Part shown: piece after piece, positions 30,281-38,740 of the stretch
Numbering within the stretch: the stretch's first letter is position 1
Layout: every line of letters begins with the position of its first letter
Assembly: GCF_900187045.1 (NCBI RefSeq)
Contig: NZ_LT906453.1
Location: forward strand, 1,364,001 to 1,428,000
Reading direction: 5' to 3'
Source: Dermatophilus congolensis
GTDB taxonomy: Bacteria; Actinomycetota; Actinomycetes; Actinomycetales; Dermatophilaceae
Length of the DNA stretch: 64,000 nucleotides
Position numbers and translations under genes: made by a program
The notes under the pieces: model-generated
What the model was told of the DNA's origin: nothing
Databases searched by the model: none
Seen by the model: only the letters and a program-made list of their open reading frames with translations

Positions 30281-30818
30281 TGTTAATGATTTTCTGGGGG
30301 TACCTTTGGGGTTGAGGTGCAACTTGTCCATACAGAAGGGTTGATCACGTGAGCCCTAAGTTGAGGATTTAAATACTTGACCCTTCAGGTTGTTGAAAAG
30401 TGCAATAGCGATCAAAAATCAAAACAAAGTCTCATTAGGGGAAGAAGATTCGTTTGGATCAAATTTCCTATCCATCTCTTCTTCAAGCGGATCAATTGGA
30501 TTGATTGAAGCTGATGCCAGTGTTATTGACCCTCAGTAATTTCAACAATTTATTGAAAACTTGGTTGATTTTCTCCGAGAGAAGCACTGGAGTGAGACTG
30601 GGCTCTCTAACTGGCCAAAGTGTCAGTTCTCTCAACATACCCACCCATCCTGCCTTCACTGGGATTCAAACTACACCGCCCACTGGCAGTGCCCTCTAAT
30701 TAAGCTAGATATTCAAGAATCTTGAATATCTAGAATTTGAATTGCCGCCCCGGCTGTGCGTAGCGAGACCAGCCGACGAGGCCAGGCATCATGACCTCAT
30801 GAGTGCCGACGAGGGAGG
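30281..30818. other. AT-rich gap without a clear gene
   Basis: About 540 bases, clearly richer in A and T than the rest. A TTG-started frame (30390-30539, 49 codons, Ser-rich, no ribosome site) is too weak to call. A tRNA-like fragment on the minus strand (about 30650-30712) does not fold. A perfect palindrome lies at 30705-30733. It must also hold the promoter of the FGE-like gene. It may be a remnant of foreign DNA (inference). Confidence 0.6.
30705..30733. repeat. Perfect 13-bp palindrome
   Basis: CTAGATATTCAAG (30705-30717) and CTTGAATATCTAG (30721-30733) are perfect inverted repeats separated by AAT. AT-rich and without a T-run, it looks more like a protein-binding site or element end than a terminator. 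Confidence 0.7.
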
Positions 30819-30863
30819 CACGCGTCTTCACCTGTCACGTGGGGTGACAGGTGAAGACGCGTG
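30819..30863 (-). terminator. Terminator of the first peptide-importer operon
   Basis: A perfect 20-bp stem (30819-30838 with 30844-30863) around GTGGG lies three bases after the stop of the last ATPase gene. Confidence 0.88.
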
Positions 30864-30866
30864 GGG

Positions 30867-31915
30867 TTAGATTCCGGCAGGTTCACCCAAGGGTGGGGTG
30901 GGTTTGCTGTTGATGATGGCGTTTTCCTTGGCGTAGTGGCATGCACTGCGGTGTGCGCCAGTAGCGGTGGTGTCTGGGCGGTCGATGAGTTCTGGGTCAT
31001 CGGTGGCACAGATGTCGGTGGCGATGGGGCAGCGGGTGTGGAATCGGCAGCCGCTGGGTGGGTTCGCGGGGGAGGGGACATCGCCGGTGAGGATGATTTG
31101 GTTTCCTAGGCCGCGCACGGTGGGGTCAGGGACGGGCACGGCGGACAGGAGTGCCTGGGTGTATGGGTGGGTGGCGTGTTCGTAGATTTCTTCTTCGGTG
31201 CCGAGTTCAACCATTTTGCCCAGGTACATAACGCCGATGCGGTCGGAGATGTGGCGGACGACGGATAGGTCGTGGGCAACGAAGATGTAGGCCAGTCCGA
31301 GCTCATCTTGAAGTCGTTCCATGAGGTTGACGGCTTGGGCCTGGACGGAAACATCAAGGGCCGAAACTGGTTCGTCACAGACAAGCACTTTGGGGCGCAG
31401 GGCGATGCCGCGGGCGATGCCGATGCGTTGTCGTTGACCGCCAGAGAACTGGTGGGGGTATCGGTTGATGTGCTCGGGGTTGAGGCCAACCATGTCGAGC
31501 AGTTCTCGTACGGCGGCTTTTTTGCCTTCTTTAGGGGTGGCGGTGGGGTGGATGTCGAAGGGCTCGCCGATGATGTCGCCGACGGTTTTACGTGGGTTGA
31601 GTGAGGTGTAGGGGTCTTGGAAGACGATTTGGATGTCGCGGCGCATTTTTCGTAGGGCGGCGCCGGTGGCGGTGGCCAGGTCTGCACCATCGAAGTCGAC
31701 GCTGCCGGAGGTGGGTGTTCGAGGCGGACGAGCATGCGGCCGAGGGTGGATTTTCCGCACCCGGATTCGCCGACGATGCCGAGGGTTTCGCCTTTGCGTA
31801 GTTCGAAGGAGACACCGTCGACGGCTTTGACTTCTCCGACTTTGCGGCGCAGCACGCCTTTGCGGATGGGGTAGTGCTTGACGAGGTCGTTGGCACGGAG
31901 GATGACGTCGTTCAT
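30867..31915 (-). pseudogene. dppF: Peptide ABC transporter ATPase DppF, frameshifted
   Basis: The gene for the second ATPase of a peptide importer. Its start (31915) overlaps the previous stop as ATGA. The first part encodes [11 protein letters not shown] and Walker [10 protein letters not shown] up to VRLEHP near residue 67. There the frame shifts: the sequence continues in another frame with TSGSVDFDG, the Q-loop [10 protein letters not shown], the signature [14 protein letters not shown], Walker [13 protein letters not shown] and the C-terminal peptide-importer domain with RCP motif. One base missing in the G-run at 31713-31715 restores a full ORF of about 350 residues. Either the gene is broken or this is a homopolymer sequencing error; everything else looks intact, so an error or very recent mutation is likely. 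Confidence 0.85.
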
Positions 31916-33033
31916 CGTGTTTCTCCGTTCGTGGGGGTGGTTGAGGTGGGCACGGTGCGGATGCTGCCGGTGGCGGTGACTTCGGCGCGGGGGGTGAGTT
32001 TTCCTTCGAAAAGGGAGTCTGCGTAGTGGCAGGCCGAGGTGTGTGGGTGGGTGGGGTCGTCTTCGACGGTGTGTAGTGCTGGGCGGGTGCGGATGCATTC
32101 GCTGGTGGCGTAGCGGCAGCGGGGTTGGAATTCGCAGCCGGGGGGCATGGCGAGCAGGTTGGGTGGCAGTCCGCCGATGGCGGCGAGTTGTTCGCCTCGG
32201 CCGTCCATGCGGGGGATGGAGTCCAGGAGCCCTTTGGTGTAGGGGTGTGCGGGGTGGGCGTAGGCGTCGAAAACGTTGGCCTGTTCCATGATGCGTCCGG
32301 CGTACATGACGGCGATGCGGTCGGCGACGTCGGCCACGACCCCTAGATCGTGGGTGATGAGGATGAGGCCCATGTGGCGTTCTTCTTGGAGTTCGGCCAA
32401 CAAGCGCATGATTTGGGCTTGGACGGTGACGTCCAGGGCGGTGGTGGGTTCATCGGCGATGAGGACTGCTGGGTCGAGCGCGATGGCCACGGCGATCATG
32501 ATGCGTTGGCGCATTCCGCCGGAGAATTGGTGGGGGAATGCTTTGACGCGTTGTTTTGCACCGGGGATGTGGACGCGTTCCATGAGTCGGATGGCTTGGT
32601 CGAGGGCGTCTTTGCGGTTCATGCCGCGGTGGACGCGTAGCATCTCGGCGATTTGCCAGCCGACGGGGAAGACGGGGTTAAGTGCTGATAGGGCGTCTTG
32701 GAACACCATGGAGATGTCAGGTCCGCGTAGTTTGCGGCGTTCGCTTTCGGGCAGGGTGAGGATGTCGCGGCCGCGGTAGCGCACGGATCCGGAGGCGATG
32801 CGGGCTGGTGGTGTGTCGAGGATGCCCATGATGGCTTGGGCGGTGACAGATTTCCCGGATCCGGATTCGCCGAGGATGGCGAGGGTTTCGCCTTCGGCGA
32901 CGCTGAACGAGGCGCCGTTGATGGCGTGGGCGATGCCGTCGTCGGTGTGGAAGTCGACGTGGAGGTTATCGACTTCCAGGAGGGTTTGGCCGACGTTGCG
33001 GTGGGTGGCGTGTTTGGTGTGTGTGGTGGTCAT
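31912..33033 (-). CDS. dppD: Peptide ABC transporter ATPase DppD
   Basis: A 373-residue ATPase of the Opp/Dpp class. Walker [10 protein letters not shown]-loop [10 protein letters not shown], signature [14 protein letters not shown], Walker [13 protein letters not shown], switch His in [11 protein letters not shown]; the C-terminal oligopeptide domain has [14 protein letters not shown]. The ATG at 33033 has AAAGAAG upstream; a longer frame to 33090 would overlap the permease gene and adds an unlikely N-terminus. Couples ATP hydrolysis to peptide uptake with its partner ATPase, which here is frameshifted. Confidence 0.92.
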   Translation of the reverse strand: MTTTHTKHATHRNVGQTLLEVDNLHVDFHTDDGIAHAINGASFSVAEGETLAILGESGSGKSVTAQAIMGILDTPPARIASGSVRYRGRDILTLPESERRKLRGPDISMVFQDALSALNPVFPVGWQIAEMLRVHRGMNRKDALDQAIRLMERVHIPGAKQRVKAFPHQFSGGMRQRIMIAVAIALDPAVLIADEPTTALDVTVQAQIMRLLAELQEERHMGLILITHDLGVVADVADRIAVMYAGRIMEQANVFDAYAHPAHPYTKGLLDSIPRMDGRGEQLAAIGGLPPNLLAMPPGCEFQPRCRYATSECIRTRPALHTVEDDPTHPHTSACHYADSLFEGKLTPRAEVTATGSIRTVPTSTTPTNGETR

Positions 33034-33061
33034 GGGTGGGCTTCTTTGCGCTTGGGGGCGG

Positions 33062-34006
33062 TCATCGGGCCTTGGGGTCGAACGCGTCACGGACGGCGTC
33101 GCCGAGGAGGATGAAGGCCAGGACGGTGATCGACAGGAACAGGCTCGGGAAGAGCAGGATGTGGGGTGCGGCGTAGATGGCGTCGGTGCCGGTTGAGATT
33201 GCTAGTCCCCAGCTGATGGCGGGGGAGGTCAGCCCGATGCCGAGGAAGCTCAGGGTTGCTTCGGCGGCGATGAAGGTGCCGAGGTTGATGGTGGAGACCA
33301 CCAGGGCGGGTGCGAATGCGTTGGGCAGTAGGTGGCTGAAGATGATGCGGCCTGTTCCTGCTCCCAGGGCGCGGGCTGCCATGACGTATTCGCTGTCTTT
33401 GATTTGGAGGATGGCTCCGCGCATGAGTCGGGCGATGCTGGGCCAGCCGAAGAGGGCTAGGACGAGGACCACTTTTCCTACGACGACCCAGAAGCTGGCG
33501 TCGGCTGGGTTGGGGAAGGAGGTCATGAACAAGATGCCGCCTAGCAGCATGGGGATGGCGAAGAAGACGTCGGTGACGCGCATGAGCAGGGTGTCCCAGA
33601 TGCCGCCGAAGTAGGCGGCGAGGGTTCCGACGATGGCGCCGATGAGCAGGGTGGAGATGGTGGTTAGGACACCGACGAGGATGGAGGCGCGTGCGCCGTA
33701 GATGGTGAGGGTGTAGATGTCTGCGCCTTGGACGTCGCGGCCGAACCATGCTTCGGCGCTGGGTTCGGCGCGTGATTGGGATAGGTCGGCGGCGTAGGGG
33801 TCGCCGTGGGCGAAGAGGCCAGGGGCGATGGCCATGAGCACGAGGATGATGATCATGACGGTGGAGACCCAGAACAGGGGGCGTCGGCGCAGGTAGCGCC
33901 AGGCGTCGGAGGTCAGGGACCGTGCGGGGGCCTCTGCGGTGGTGGTGGGTTTCATGGTGGGTTCCTGGGCGACGCTGCTGGTGGGGGTGATGTTGGTGTC
34001 AGTCAT
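33062..34006 (-). CDS. dppC: Peptide ABC transporter permease DppC
   Basis: A 314-residue inner permease with about six membrane segments, the first at about residues 44-65 (FWVSTVMIIILVLMAIAPGL) after a cytoplasmic N-terminus. The EAA-loop segment MAARALGAGTGRIIFSHLLP is near residue 208, which contacts the ATPases. Its ATG overlaps the end of dppB, with GAGGA six bases before. Confidence 0.92.
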   Translation of the reverse strand: MTDTNITPTSSVAQEPTMKPTTTAEAPARSLTSDAWRYLRRRPLFWVSTVMIIILVLMAIAPGLFAHGDPYAADLSQSRAEPSAEAWFGRDVQGADIYTLTIYGARASILVGVLTTISTLLIGAIVGTLAAYFGGIWDTLLMRVTDVFFAIPMLLGGILFMTSFPNPADASFWVVVGKVVLVLALFGWPSIARLMRGAILQIKDSEYVMAARALGAGTGRIIFSHLLPNAFAPALVVSTINLGTFIAAEATLSFLGIGLTSPAISWGLAISTGTDAIYAAPHILLFPSLFLSITVLAFILLGDAVRDAFDPKAR

Positions 34007-34925
34007 GGCTGATCCTCGGGTCGAGAACGCCGTACAGCAGGTCGACGATCAGGTTGACGAGCAGGAAGACAAGGACGAGCATCGTCACGGCTGAGACCAC
34101 GGCGATGCCGTCGCGGTTGGCGATGCCTTCGAAGATGTATCCACCTACTCCGGGGATGTTGAAGATGCGTTCGGTGACGATGGCCCCGCCTAGGAGTGCA
34201 CCGAAGTCGGCGCCGATGAAGGTGATGACGGGGATGAGTGAGTTGCGCAGTACGTGGATACCGACGACGCGTTTTTGGGTGAGGCCTTTGGCGCGTGCGG
34301 TGCGGGCGTAGTCGGCGCGGAGGTTTTCAACGAGGTTGGTGCGGGTGAGTCGGGCGACGTAGGCGATGGACAGGGACCCGAGGACGAAGCCGGGTAGGAG
34401 GAGCTGGTACCAGCCGGGGTCGTAGCCGACGGTGACGGGGAACCATTGGAGTTGGATCCCGAACACGAGTTGCATGATGGGGGCGATGACGATGATCGGG
34501 ATGGAGATGACGAATAGGGTTCCGACCATGACGAGGGCGTCGATGAATCCGCCTTTGCGTATTCCGGCCAGGATTCCGGCTAGGACACCGATGAGGATTT
34601 CGACGGCGACGGCGACGATGGCTAGTTGGCCGGTGACTGAGTAGCGTTCGGTGAGTTCTTCGCTGATGGGGTTTCCGAAGTAGTTCTTTCCGAAGTCGCC
34701 TTGGAGTACGTTTCCTCCCCACTTCGCGTATTGGATGATCAGGGGGTCATCCAGGTTGTGTTGTGCGCGGAATTCGGCAACGAATTCGGGTGAGCATGGG
34801 CGCTCACCGCATTTACCGACGGTGGGGTCTCCAGGTAGTGCGAAGACCATCGCGAAGATGAGGAAGGTTGCGCCCAGTAGTACAGGAATCATCTGTAGTA
34901 GTCGGCGCAGAACATAGGTGCCCAC
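33999..34925 (-). CDS. dppB: Peptide ABC transporter permease DppB
   Basis: A 308-residue permease with about six membrane segments. It begins VGTYVLRRLLQMIPVLLGAT, the typical DppB/OppB start, and carries the EAA-loop ARTARAKGLTQKRVVGIHVL near residue 204. The GTG at 34925 is chosen because AGGAG lies eight bases upstream; the longer frame adds an Arg/Pro-rich stretch unlike the family. A hairpin lies between it and dppA. Confidence 0.92.
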   Translation of the reverse strand: MGTYVLRRLLQMIPVLLGATFLIFAMVFALPGDPTVGKCGERPCSPEFVAEFRAQHNLDDPLIIQYAKWGGNVLQGDFGKNYFGNPISEELTERYSVTGQLAIVAVAVEILIGVLAGILAGIRKGGFIDALVMVGTLFVISIPIIVIAPIMQLVFGIQLQWFPVTVGYDPGWYQLLLPGFVLGSLSIAYVARLTRTNLVENLRADYARTARAKGLTQKRVVGIHVLRNSLIPVITFIGADFGALLGGAIVTERIFNIPGVGGYIFEGIANRDGIAVVSAVTMLVLVFLLVNLIVDLLYGVLDPRISHD

Positions 34926-35001
34926 AGTTTTGGCTCCTGCTCTGTGGCGGTGTGTGTTGTGGCGTGGTGCTGGGGGTGGATAGGCCGTGATGGTGCGGCT
35001 G

Positions 35002-35039
35002 TCCGGGGTGCCGCGTCTTTGAGGGCGCGGCACCCCGGA
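35002..35039 (-). terminator. Intra-operon hairpin between dppA and dppB
   Basis: A perfect 14-bp GC-rich stem (35002-35015 with 35026-35039) around a ten-base loop, 28 bases after the dppA stop. It probably acts as a partial terminator or 3' stabiliser giving more binding protein than permease. Confidence 0.7.
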
Positions 35040-35067
35040 GGTGTGCTAGGTGATGCTGGGGCTGGTG

Positions 35068-36681
35068 TCAGCCTTTGACTTTGAGTGAGGCCCAGTCGAT
35101 GGTGCCTTTTTTGGTGATTTTGATGTCGCTGATGCGGTCGCTGTAGACGACTTGGCGGGTGTAGTCGAACATCGGGATGCTGGGCATGTCTTCGGCGAGC
35201 ATGCTTTCTGCGTCTTGGTATTCCTTGTTCGCTTCTTCCAGGGAGGCTGCTTCGGCGGCTTCAGCGAGTTTCTTGTCGAATTCGGGGTTGCTGTATTTGC
35301 CGTCGTTGCTGGATCCGCCGGTGGAGAACTGGGGGGTGAGGAAGTTCTCGATGGAGGGGTAGTCCATCTGCCACCCGGAACGGAACATGCCTTTCATCTC
35401 GTGTTTGGTGATTTGGGTGCGGAATGTTTTGAAGTCGACCACGGGGGTGGAGACGCAGTTGATGCCGAGGTTCTGCTTGATGTTGTTGCAGACGGCTTTG
35501 GTCCAGGGGCCGTGGTCGGAGTCGGCGTTGTAGCTGAAGGTGAGGGTGCCTGTGTAGCCGCCGGCTTCCTGGAGGAGTTGTTTGGCTTTGGTGGGGTTGT
35601 AGGTGCAGTATTCGCCGCAGCCGCCAGCTTTGTGGCCGTCGACGGCCGGGGGTACCCATCCGGTGGCGGGGACGCGAGCGCCAGCGAAGATTTGCTTGCT
35701 GATGGTTTCGCGGTCGATCGCCATGGATAGTGCTTGGCGCAGTTTGGGGTTTTGGACGCTGGGGTCGGTTTCCTTGGGGGCGAAGGAGATGGTGCCGTTG
35801 CCAGCGATGGGGGCCGAGATGTTTCGGTCTTTGAAGTCGTTTTTGTATTTCTCGTTGATGAGGGCCGACTGTGGCGGGTCGTTGTCGATGTCGAGGTTGC
35901 CAGCTTGGGCGTCTTTGTAGGCGGCGTCGCTGTTCTGGTAGATCCGGAACGTGACTTTGCCGACCTGGGTTTTGTCTGGGCCGTCGTAGTGCGGGTTTTT
36001 CACCAGCACGATTTCTCGGTTGGGGGTCCAGTTTTCGACCATGAGGGGGCCGGCGGAGATGGGTTTCTTGCCGTAGGCCTCGGTGTCTTTGAAGAAGACG
36101 TCGGGCAGTGGCATGAAGGGGGTGTGGCCTAGTCGGACTTCGAGGTTGGCGAGTTTTTGGGTGGTTTCGATGGTGAAGGTGTGGTCGTCAACAACCTTCA
36201 GGCCGCTCATCTCTTTGGCTTTGGGCTGTGCGCCTTTGTCGCTTTGGAGGTCTTCGTAGCCTTTGATGGGTTCGAAGAAGTAGGAGTTGATTTGGGCGTT
36301 GGGGCCGTATGCGCCCCAGTTCCAGGCGTCGACGAAGTTTTTGGCTTTGACTTCGGTGCCGTCGGAGAATTTGCGGCCTGGTTTGAGTTTGACGGTGAAG
36401 TGCTGGTTGTCCGTCGTCTCGATGGATTCGGCCATGTCTTTTTCGGGCGCTCCGCTTTGTGCGTTGTATCGCACGAGCCCGGAGGAGACCGCGTCGAGGA
36501 CGTCGCCGCCGCATACCTCGCTGGTGGAGGTGGTGATGAGGGGGTTCTGGGGGTTACAGCCGCGCATGGTGACTGCGCCGCCTTCCACCTTTGAACCGTT
36601 GGAGCCTCCGCCGCCGCAGGCGGCCAGAAGCGTGGTGAGGGAGAGACCGACTGCGAGTGCGGCGCGTGTGCGGATCGACAT
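35068..36681 (-). CDS. dppA: Peptide-binding lipoprotein (SBP family 5)
   Basis: A 537-residue extracellular solute-binding protein. The signal peptide ends in the lipobox LLAAC (Cys near residue 22) followed by a Gly/Ser linker. The body has the SBP_bac_5 pattern: VKLKPGRKFSDGTEVKAKNF near 95, GPLMVENWTPN and the LRQALSMAIDRETISKQIF segment near 320. The ATG at 36681 follows AAAGGA. It delivers peptides to the DppBCDF transporter encoded downstream. Confidence 0.92.
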   Translation of the reverse strand: MSIRTRAALAVGLSLTTLLAACGGGGSNGSKVEGGAVTMRGCNPQNPLITTSTSEVCGGDVLDAVSSGLVRYNAQSGAPEKDMAESIETTDNQHFTVKLKPGRKFSDGTEVKAKNFVDAWNWGAYGPNAQINSYFFEPIKGYEDLQSDKGAQPKAKEMSGLKVVDDHTFTIETTQKLANLEVRLGHTPFMPLPDVFFKDTEAYGKKPISAGPLMVENWTPNREIVLVKNPHYDGPDKTQVGKVTFRIYQNSDAAYKDAQAGNLDIDNDPPQSALINEKYKNDFKDRNISAPIAGNGTISFAPKETDPSVQNPKLRQALSMAIDRETISKQIFAGARVPATGWVPPAVDGHKAGGCGEYCTYNPTKAKQLLQEAGGYTGTLTFSYNADSDHGPWTKAVCNNIKQNLGINCVSTPVVDFKTFRTQITKHEMKGMFRSGWQMDYPSIENFLTPQFSTGGSSNDGKYSNPEFDKKLAEAAEAASLEEANKEYQDAESMLAEDMPSIPMFDYTRQVVYSDRISDIKITKKGTIDWASLKVKG

Positions 36682-36733
36682 CTGCACTTCCTTTCTGCGT
36701 CAACGGGGAGCGCATCGTTGCGTTCTCCGAAGG

Positions 36734-36763
36734 GCGCCCGGGTGTCGCGGTGACATCGGGCGC
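36734..36763 (-). promoter_or_regulatory. Hairpin in dppA leader
   Basis: GCGCCCG (36734-36740) pairs with CGGGCGC (36757-36763), with an inner TGTC/GACA. It lies in the predicted leader of the dpp mRNA. No known riboswitch recognised. Confidence 0.4.
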
Positions 36764-36846
36764 GGTGCCGTGGGGCACAGGATGAGGGCGCGCCGGGGCA
36801 TATGTGGGGTGACCAGCGGACGCACAAAAATTCATCCGATTGCGTA

Positions 36847-36874
36847 AAGGTACGCTATGTCGGCTTTTTGTCCA
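36847..36874 (-). promoter_or_regulatory. Candidate promoter of dppA operon
   Basis: On the minus strand TGGACA (36869-36874) and TACCTT (36847-36852) are separated by 16 bases, close to a sigma-70-type promoter. Transcription would start near 36840, giving a leader of about 160 bases. Confidence 0.5.
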
Positions 36875-36944
36875 CTTCGATTGGTGCCACGGCACGCCGG
36901 TGAATGTGGCTATTGGTGCGTTATGCCTGATTTTGGGCGTAAAG

Positions 36945-36996
36945 ACGGCCGAGGAATCTGTGTCCGGATTTTGGGCACTGGTGATTCCTCGGCCGT
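36945..36996 (-). terminator. Terminator of the second peptide-importer operon
   Basis: A 14-bp perfect stem (36945-36958 with 36983-36996), whose loop contains a further 6-bp stem with one wobble, lies 28 bases after the stop of the binding-protein gene. It separates the two importer operons. Confidence 0.8.
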
Positions 36997-37024
36997 GGAA
37001 AAGGCACTCACTAACTAAGTTAGG

Positions 37025-38740
37025 TCACCCTTTCTTGAAGCCTTTTTGCCAGCCGACTTCTTCCCATTTCGGGGTCAGTTCTTGGAACAAACCGGGCCCC
37101 CAGTTGGCTAGCCCTTCACGCGTGGCGGTGATCTTTGGGCCATTCCATAGCGGAAGTTGACCGTATGTTTCGGCCATCCATTCCTTTTCCACAGCGTTCA
37201 TCTCTTTGGCTTGTTCTTCTTCATCGGTGATGGAGCCAAGCTTTTTGATGCGGGCATCGAGTTCTGGGGTGCCTGCGGCAGAGAAGTTGTTACCCGAATC
37301 AGAACACATTGATTGACACATGCCACCCAGCGGGCTGTTCGTAGTTGCCGACCAAGCCATAGCGATGAAGTCGAAGTCTTTCTTTTCGACTGTGCTCCCA
37401 AACTGTGCGGAGGGGCGGATATCGAGTTGCAGGTCGATGCCAATGGCTTTCAGTTGGGACTGGGTGGTCTGCGCCAGCGCTGCTGACAGCGGGTCGTCAC
37501 CAAAAGTTGTGTAGCGCACCGACAGCTTTTTGCCGTCTTTTGCAACGAACCCGTCGGCCTGTTTTGCATACCCCGCATCGTGCAACGTTTTCTGCGCAGC
37601 CTGCGGGTCAAACTTCACCGGCGTATTGTTCTCTGCTCGTGGGTCGAAGGAGAAGAACAACCCAGATTCGACTGGTTTCTCGGTGTAGTCGACTCCGTTG
37701 AACTTAATTTTCCGCAGCTGCTCACGGTCCAATCCCTGCCAGATGGCTTTACGCACAGCTATGTCTTTGATGTTCGGTGACTTCGCGTTGAAAATATAGA
37801 CGTTGTTGTACAGCAGCTGGCTGCGGCGTAATTCCATCCCAGCAGTGCCGCGAATCTGCTCTAGTCGTGCCTTATTTGCCACATCTGTGGCATCGATCTC
37901 CCCGTTTTTGAACGCCAGAATGGTTGCCGAATCCTCCATCTGACGGAACACCACCCGATCCAGCATCGGGGCATTTCCCCACCACTTGTCATTAGGAACG
38001 ATGACGACAGTTTTACTCTGTTCATCGATTTCCTTGATGACAAACGGCCCAGACCGCAGCTCTGGATGCGGATCCGTCTTCATCAGGGTGTTAAAAGTTT
38101 CTGGATCTTTCGCCACTTTCGGGTGAATAAGAATATCGAAAATCTCGGTGATCGGATTGAAAGGCTGCTTGAACGTCACCACCACCTGCTCGGGGGTGTC
38201 CCCCTTCTCTATCGACTCGATGTCCTCATAGCCAGCAGTGGCACCAGCGTTGTTGTACTTACCTTCATCTACCGGTGCGCGCTGGGACTTCCACGTGGCT
38301 TCAAAAGCAGTCCAGTCGATCTTGGTGCCGTCATTCCAGATCGCCTTCGGGTTGAGGTCGTAAGTGACTACCTGTTTGCCGCCGGTGATCTCCACATGCG
38401 GCATCTTGGTGAGGTACTCAGTGCGGGCGCTGGCAACCCCTTGCGGCGAATAGATAAACAGCGTCGGATCGGTGGCTTTGGTGACTCGACCCCAGTCACC
38501 GTTATTGCCATTCGTGTGCAATTTGTTGTAGTTCGTCGGGAAAATCTTCACCGCGAAAATGGCGGTGCCGCCCTTATCCATATGAGCCCGATCCTGCGGA
38601 TTACGCTGCACCAACGAAGCAGGATCATGACTACTCACCGAACTCTTCGAATCCTGCCCACCCCTACCAGCACAACCAGAAACCCCCAACACAGCAGCCA
38701 TCACAATCGCCACTGCCACAGTGCACCTACGTTTACTCAC
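37025..38740 (-). CDS. Peptide-binding lipoprotein, second importer
   Basis: A 571-residue SBP family 5 lipoprotein. The signal peptide has the lipobox VSGC (Cys near residue 23). The body shows TYDLNPKAIWNDGTKIDWTA near 129 and DIAVRKAIWQGLDREQLRKI near 325. It resembles the actinobacterial ABC-transporter-family binding proteins that go with a fused DppDF ATPase. The GTG start overlaps the ATPase stop (GTGA), with AAAGGA upstream. It is the last gene of its operon, unlike dppA of the neighbouring one, and has more balanced base composition than the genes around it. Confidence 0.9.
   Translation of the reverse strand: MSKRRCTVAVAIVMAAVLGVSGCAGRGGQDSKSSVSSHDPASLVQRNPQDRAHMDKGGTAIFAVKIFPTNYNKLHTNGNNGDWGRVTKATDPTLFIYSPQGVASARTEYLTKMPHVEITGGKQVVTYDLNPKAIWNDGTKIDWTAFEATWKSQRAPVDEGKYNNAGATAGYEDIESIEKGDTPEQVVVTFKQPFNPITEIFDILIHPKVAKDPETFNTLMKTDPHPELRSGPFVIKEIDEQSKTVVIVPNDKWWGNAPMLDRVVFRQMEDSATILAFKNGEIDATDVANKARLEQIRGTAGMELRRSQLLYNNVYIFNAKSPNIKDIAVRKAIWQGLDREQLRKIKFNGVDYTEKPVESGLFFSFDPRAENNTPVKFDPQAAQKTLHDAGYAKQADGFVAKDGKKLSVRYTTFGDDPLSAALAQTTQSQLKAIGIDLQLDIRPSAQFGSTVEKKDFDFIAMAWSATTNSPLGGMCQSMCSDSGNNFSAAGTPELDARIKKLGSITDEEEQAKEMNAVEKEWMAETYGQLPLWNGPKITATREGLANWGPGLFQELTPKWEEVGWQKGFKKG

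Noticed and set aside
30390-30539. TTG-started 49-codon Ser-rich frame, considered as a small peptide precursor beside the FGE-like gene
   Set aside because: No ribosome site, rare start codon, and no peptide-modifying partner beyond the FGE-fold protein.
30650-30712. tRNA-like segment on the minus strand (D-arm-like and TTTGAAT loop)
   Set aside because: Acceptor and T-stem do not pair and the anticodon stem has mismatches; at best a relic, so not called as a tRNA.
31916-32098. Longer start for the frameshifted dppF
   Set aside because: It would overlap dppD by about 190 bases and adds Arg/His-rich residues; the ATGA overlap at 31912-31915 is the normal start.
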